Source: Candidatus Fermentibacterota bacterium
Lineage (GTDB): Bacteria; Fermentibacterota; Fermentibacteria; Fermentibacterales; JCC-6
DNA: 35,255 nt
Assembly (NCBI GenBank): GCA_030607835.1
Contig: JAUWJE010000001.1
Span: 1 to 35,255 of the forward strand
Reading direction: 5' to 3'
Part shown: in pieces, positions 34,176 through 35,255 of the stretch
How positions within the stretch are numbered: position 1 is the first letter of the stretch
How the letters are laid out: each line of letters begins with the position of its first letter
Translations under genes and position numbers: made by a program
Notes under the pieces: generated by a model
Database searches by the model: none
What the model saw: only the letters and a program-made list of their open reading frames with translations
What the model was told of the DNA's origin: nothing

Positions 34176-34276
34176 GGCGGTAGAGCACCGCCATGCAAAC
34201 CGGAAGAGATTCCGGGACGCAAAGCCACGGATCCCAGCCGCTGTTTGGGGATGGCGGAAGGAAAGCCGGGTTGCCG
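34176..34276 (+). ncRNA. c-di-GMP-I (GEMM-I) riboswitch aptamer 1
   Basis: A leading hairpin (GGCGGT, AGAGC, ACCGCC; 34176-34192) is followed by the aptamer core: GCAAACC at 34195, a P2 stem CCGGAA with a GAGA (GNRA) loop and TTCCGG, the invariant GGGACGCAAAGCC, a P3 arm ATCCC...GGGGAT, and the closing AGCCGGGTTGCCG. These are the conserved GEMM-I elements, including the tetraloop that docks into a receptor and the strand that stacks on c-di-GMP. Confidence 0.92.
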
Positions 34277-34286
34277 TTTGACCATT

Positions 34287-34370
34287 GCAAACCGGAAGAG
34301 ATTCCGGGACGCAAAGCCACGGGTCCCAGTCCGGGAAACCGGGAAGGACAGCCGGGTTACCAGACGTCCG
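34287..34370 (+). ncRNA. c-di-GMP-I (GEMM-I) riboswitch aptamer 2
   Basis: Second copy, ten bases after the first. Its first 36 bases (34287-34322) are identical to 34195-34230, including the GAGA-capped P2 and GGGACGCAAAGCC; it then diverges in P3 (GGTCCCAGTCCGGG...) and ends in AGCCGGGTTACC, the more canonical form. A hairpin follows directly: CCGT-TGCGG, GAAA, CCGCT-GACGG (34368-34390), ending four bases before the GAGGAGG ribosome binding site of the next gene, a likely expression platform acting on translation or transcription. Confidence 0.92.
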
Positions 34371-34408
34371 TTGCGGGAAACCGCTGACGGATTGAGGAGG
34401 TGCTCACG

Positions 34409-34678
34409 ATGAGGTGGATACCACTGCTTATGGTTGCACTTCTACCGTCGGTTCTGCTGGCAAGCGTGACTGTATCAACCAGCATTGCCAATGCTGACAC
34501 TTTTGTCACCATTGCGCGAGATGCCATGGATGATGGAGATTACGTTACCGCTTTTGCTCTTTATGAGTGTGCTCTTCGAAGAGAACCCCACTCTTCAGCA
34601 GCCCTTGCAGGTCGCCTGGCGGCCAGGGCGCATTTGGAGGAGTGCATTGGAACAGAGCTAATGGTAGCGTCACGCTGA
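34409..34678 (+). CDS. Small exported TPR-like protein under the c-di-GMP riboswitch
   Basis: The 89-residue product has a signal peptide or membrane anchor (MRWIPLLMVALLPSVLLASV, cleavage probably after about 30) and a single TPR-like helix pair: ARDAMDDGDYVTAFALYECA, then LRREPHSSAALAGRLAARAH. It is too short for a full TPR array. I choose ATG 34409 because GAGGAGG (34394-34400) is eight bases before it; a GTG at 34400 would overlap that site. Its role is unknown; control by c-di-GMP suggests surface attachment, motility or pilus-related function (inference). Confidence 0.7.
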   Translation: MRWIPLLMVALLPSVLLASVTVSTSIANADTFVTIARDAMDDGDYVTAFALYECALRREPHSSAALAGRLAARAHLEECIGTELMVASR

Positions 34679-34698
34679 ATGCAGGCCGTCAGTGCACA

Positions 34699-34726
34699 CG
34701 GGACGGGCTCTTCGGAGTCCGTCCCG
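34699..34726. terminator. C(UUCG)G hairpin between the small gene and serS
   Basis: A 12-bp stem from CGGGACGGGCTC to GAGTCCGTCCCG, with one G-T wobble, capped by TTCG closed by C-G, an exceptionally stable tetraloop. It lies 20 bases after the small gene and one base from the convergent serS stop. No T-tract follows on either strand, so it may act as an RNA 3' end stabiliser as well as a terminator. Confidence 0.6.
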
Positions 34727-34727
34727 C

Positions 34728-35255
34728 CTAACCCAGAATTGCCGTTCCGGTTATTTCAGCAAGAATTCTCGGCAATACAACTTCTCCGGATTTGGTCTGA
34801 CCGTTCTCGATCAGCGCGGCGATGATCCTCGGGAGAGCCAGCCCCGAACCGTTCAGTGTGTGTACGAATTGAGGTTTGCCACCACCTGCTGGTTTGTATC
34901 TGATCTTTCCCCGTCTTGACTGAAAATCTCTGAAATTGGAGACAGAAGAGACTTCCAGCCACTTTTCCTGGCCGGCTGACCACACTTCGAAATCGTAGCA
35001 TTTTGCCGCAGCAAAGCTGAGGTCTCCCGTCGCTAGAATGGAGATTCTGTAGGGAAGTTCAAGGAGAGAAAGCATCTTCTCGACGTGTGCAACCATTTCT
35101 TCGAGGGCGGTTTCTGAGCGATCAGGATGTTCTACTCTTACCATCTCCACTTTTTCGAACTGATGAACCCTGTTGAGTCCTCTTGTATCCTTCCCGTAAC
35201 TCCCGGCTTCCCTTCGGAAACAGGGTGTGTAACCGAATAACTTCACCGGAAGGTC
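34728..35255 (-). CDS. serS: Seryl-tRNA synthetase, 3' part
   Basis: Class II synthetase charging tRNASer. The window holds the last 175 or so residues; the frame is open to the right edge (the GTG at 35246 is internal, since DLPVKLFGYTPCFRRE reads across it). Motif 2, TPCFRREAGSYGKDTRGLNR and VHQFEKVEM, and motif 3, HTLNGSGLALPRIIAALIEN, are both present and conserved, as is LEVSSVSNFRDFQSRR, the serine-site loop. The N-terminal tRNA-binding coiled coil lies outside. Its stop TAG is one base from the hairpin. Confidence 0.95.
   Translation of the reverse strand, partial: DLPVKLFGYTPCFRREAGSYGKDTRGLNRVHQFEKVEMVRVEHPDRSETALEEMVAHVEKMLSLLELPYRISILATGDLSFAAAKCYDFEVWSAGQEKWLEVSSVSNFRDFQSRRGKIRYKPAGGGKPQFVHTLNGSGLALPRIIAALIENGQTKSGEVVLPRILAEITGTAILG

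Noticed and set aside
34195..34322. Direct repeat of 36 bases read as a CRISPR or mobile repeat
   Set aside because: Only two copies, and the repeated segment is the conserved GEMM-I core.
34193..34387. 64-codon open frame across the riboswitch region
   Set aside because: It lies wholly in the two structured aptamers, so its codons follow RNA constraints; no ribosome binding site.

Overview
The window spans the chromosomal replication origin of a bacterium with moderate GC. Gene orientation flips at the rpmH-dnaA gap: nearly everything to the left reads on the minus strand (parB, parA, rsmG, mnmG, mnmE, yidC, yidD, rnpA, rpmH) and nearly everything to the right reads on the plus strand (dnaA, dnaN, a DciA/DUF721 gene, gyrB, gyrA and on). 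This matches divergent replication from an origin near 8.8-9.1 kb. The cell envelope looks Gram-negative: YidC has the large periplasmic domain, and there is a lipoprotein with a lipobox. A complete A/V-type ATPase operon in a bacterium, a GEMM-I (c-di-GMP) riboswitch and an XrtA/PEP-CTERM-type polysaccharide deacetylase fit an uncultured FCB-like or candidate-phylum lineage such as Fermentibacteria/Aegiribacteria. That placement is an inference only; no rRNA gene is present to settle it.

Layout. 1-640: 3' part of a polysaccharide deacetylase and a hairpin. 650-910: a 55-residue ferredoxin with its own promoter. 909-8810: the ori-left block parB-parA-rsmG-mnmG-mnmE-yidC-yidD-rnpA-rpmH, mostly joined by 4-base stop/start overlaps. 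mnmG carries a one-base frameshift and holds two perfect parS-like palindromes, the expected landing sites for the ParB encoded beside it. 8811-9126: probable origin. 9127-16607: replication and topology genes. 16610-20275: a very large protein that I cannot assign, in line with gyrA and possibly starting at an ATA codon. 20256-22090: asparaginase, a membrane/coiled-coil protein resembling an M23 peptidase without its peptidase domain, and a bactofilin. 22091-22200: a cluster of DnaA-box-like 9-mers beside an AT-rich stretch. 22294-30911: a nine-gene V-type ATPase operon in the order H(G)-I-K-E-C-F-A-B-D, whose K subunit keeps all the sodium-ligand residues known from Enterococcus NtpK. 31077-34125: a secreted beta-rich protein, a REP-like repeat, elbB, an outer-membrane-like lipoprotein and a HisJ-type PHP phosphatase. 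34140-34678: a promoter, two tandem c-di-GMP-I aptamers and a small exported TPR-like protein. 34699-35255: a UUCG hairpin and the 3' part of serS.

The origin block joins initiation (DnaA, sliding clamp, DciA), supercoiling (GyrAB) and segregation (ParAB with parS). The V-ATPase probably couples ATP to a sodium gradient. The most unusual items are the tandem c-di-GMP switch and its tiny target gene, the DnaA-box cluster ahead of the ATPase operon, the orphan giant next to gyrA, and the peptidase-less partner of the bactofilin.
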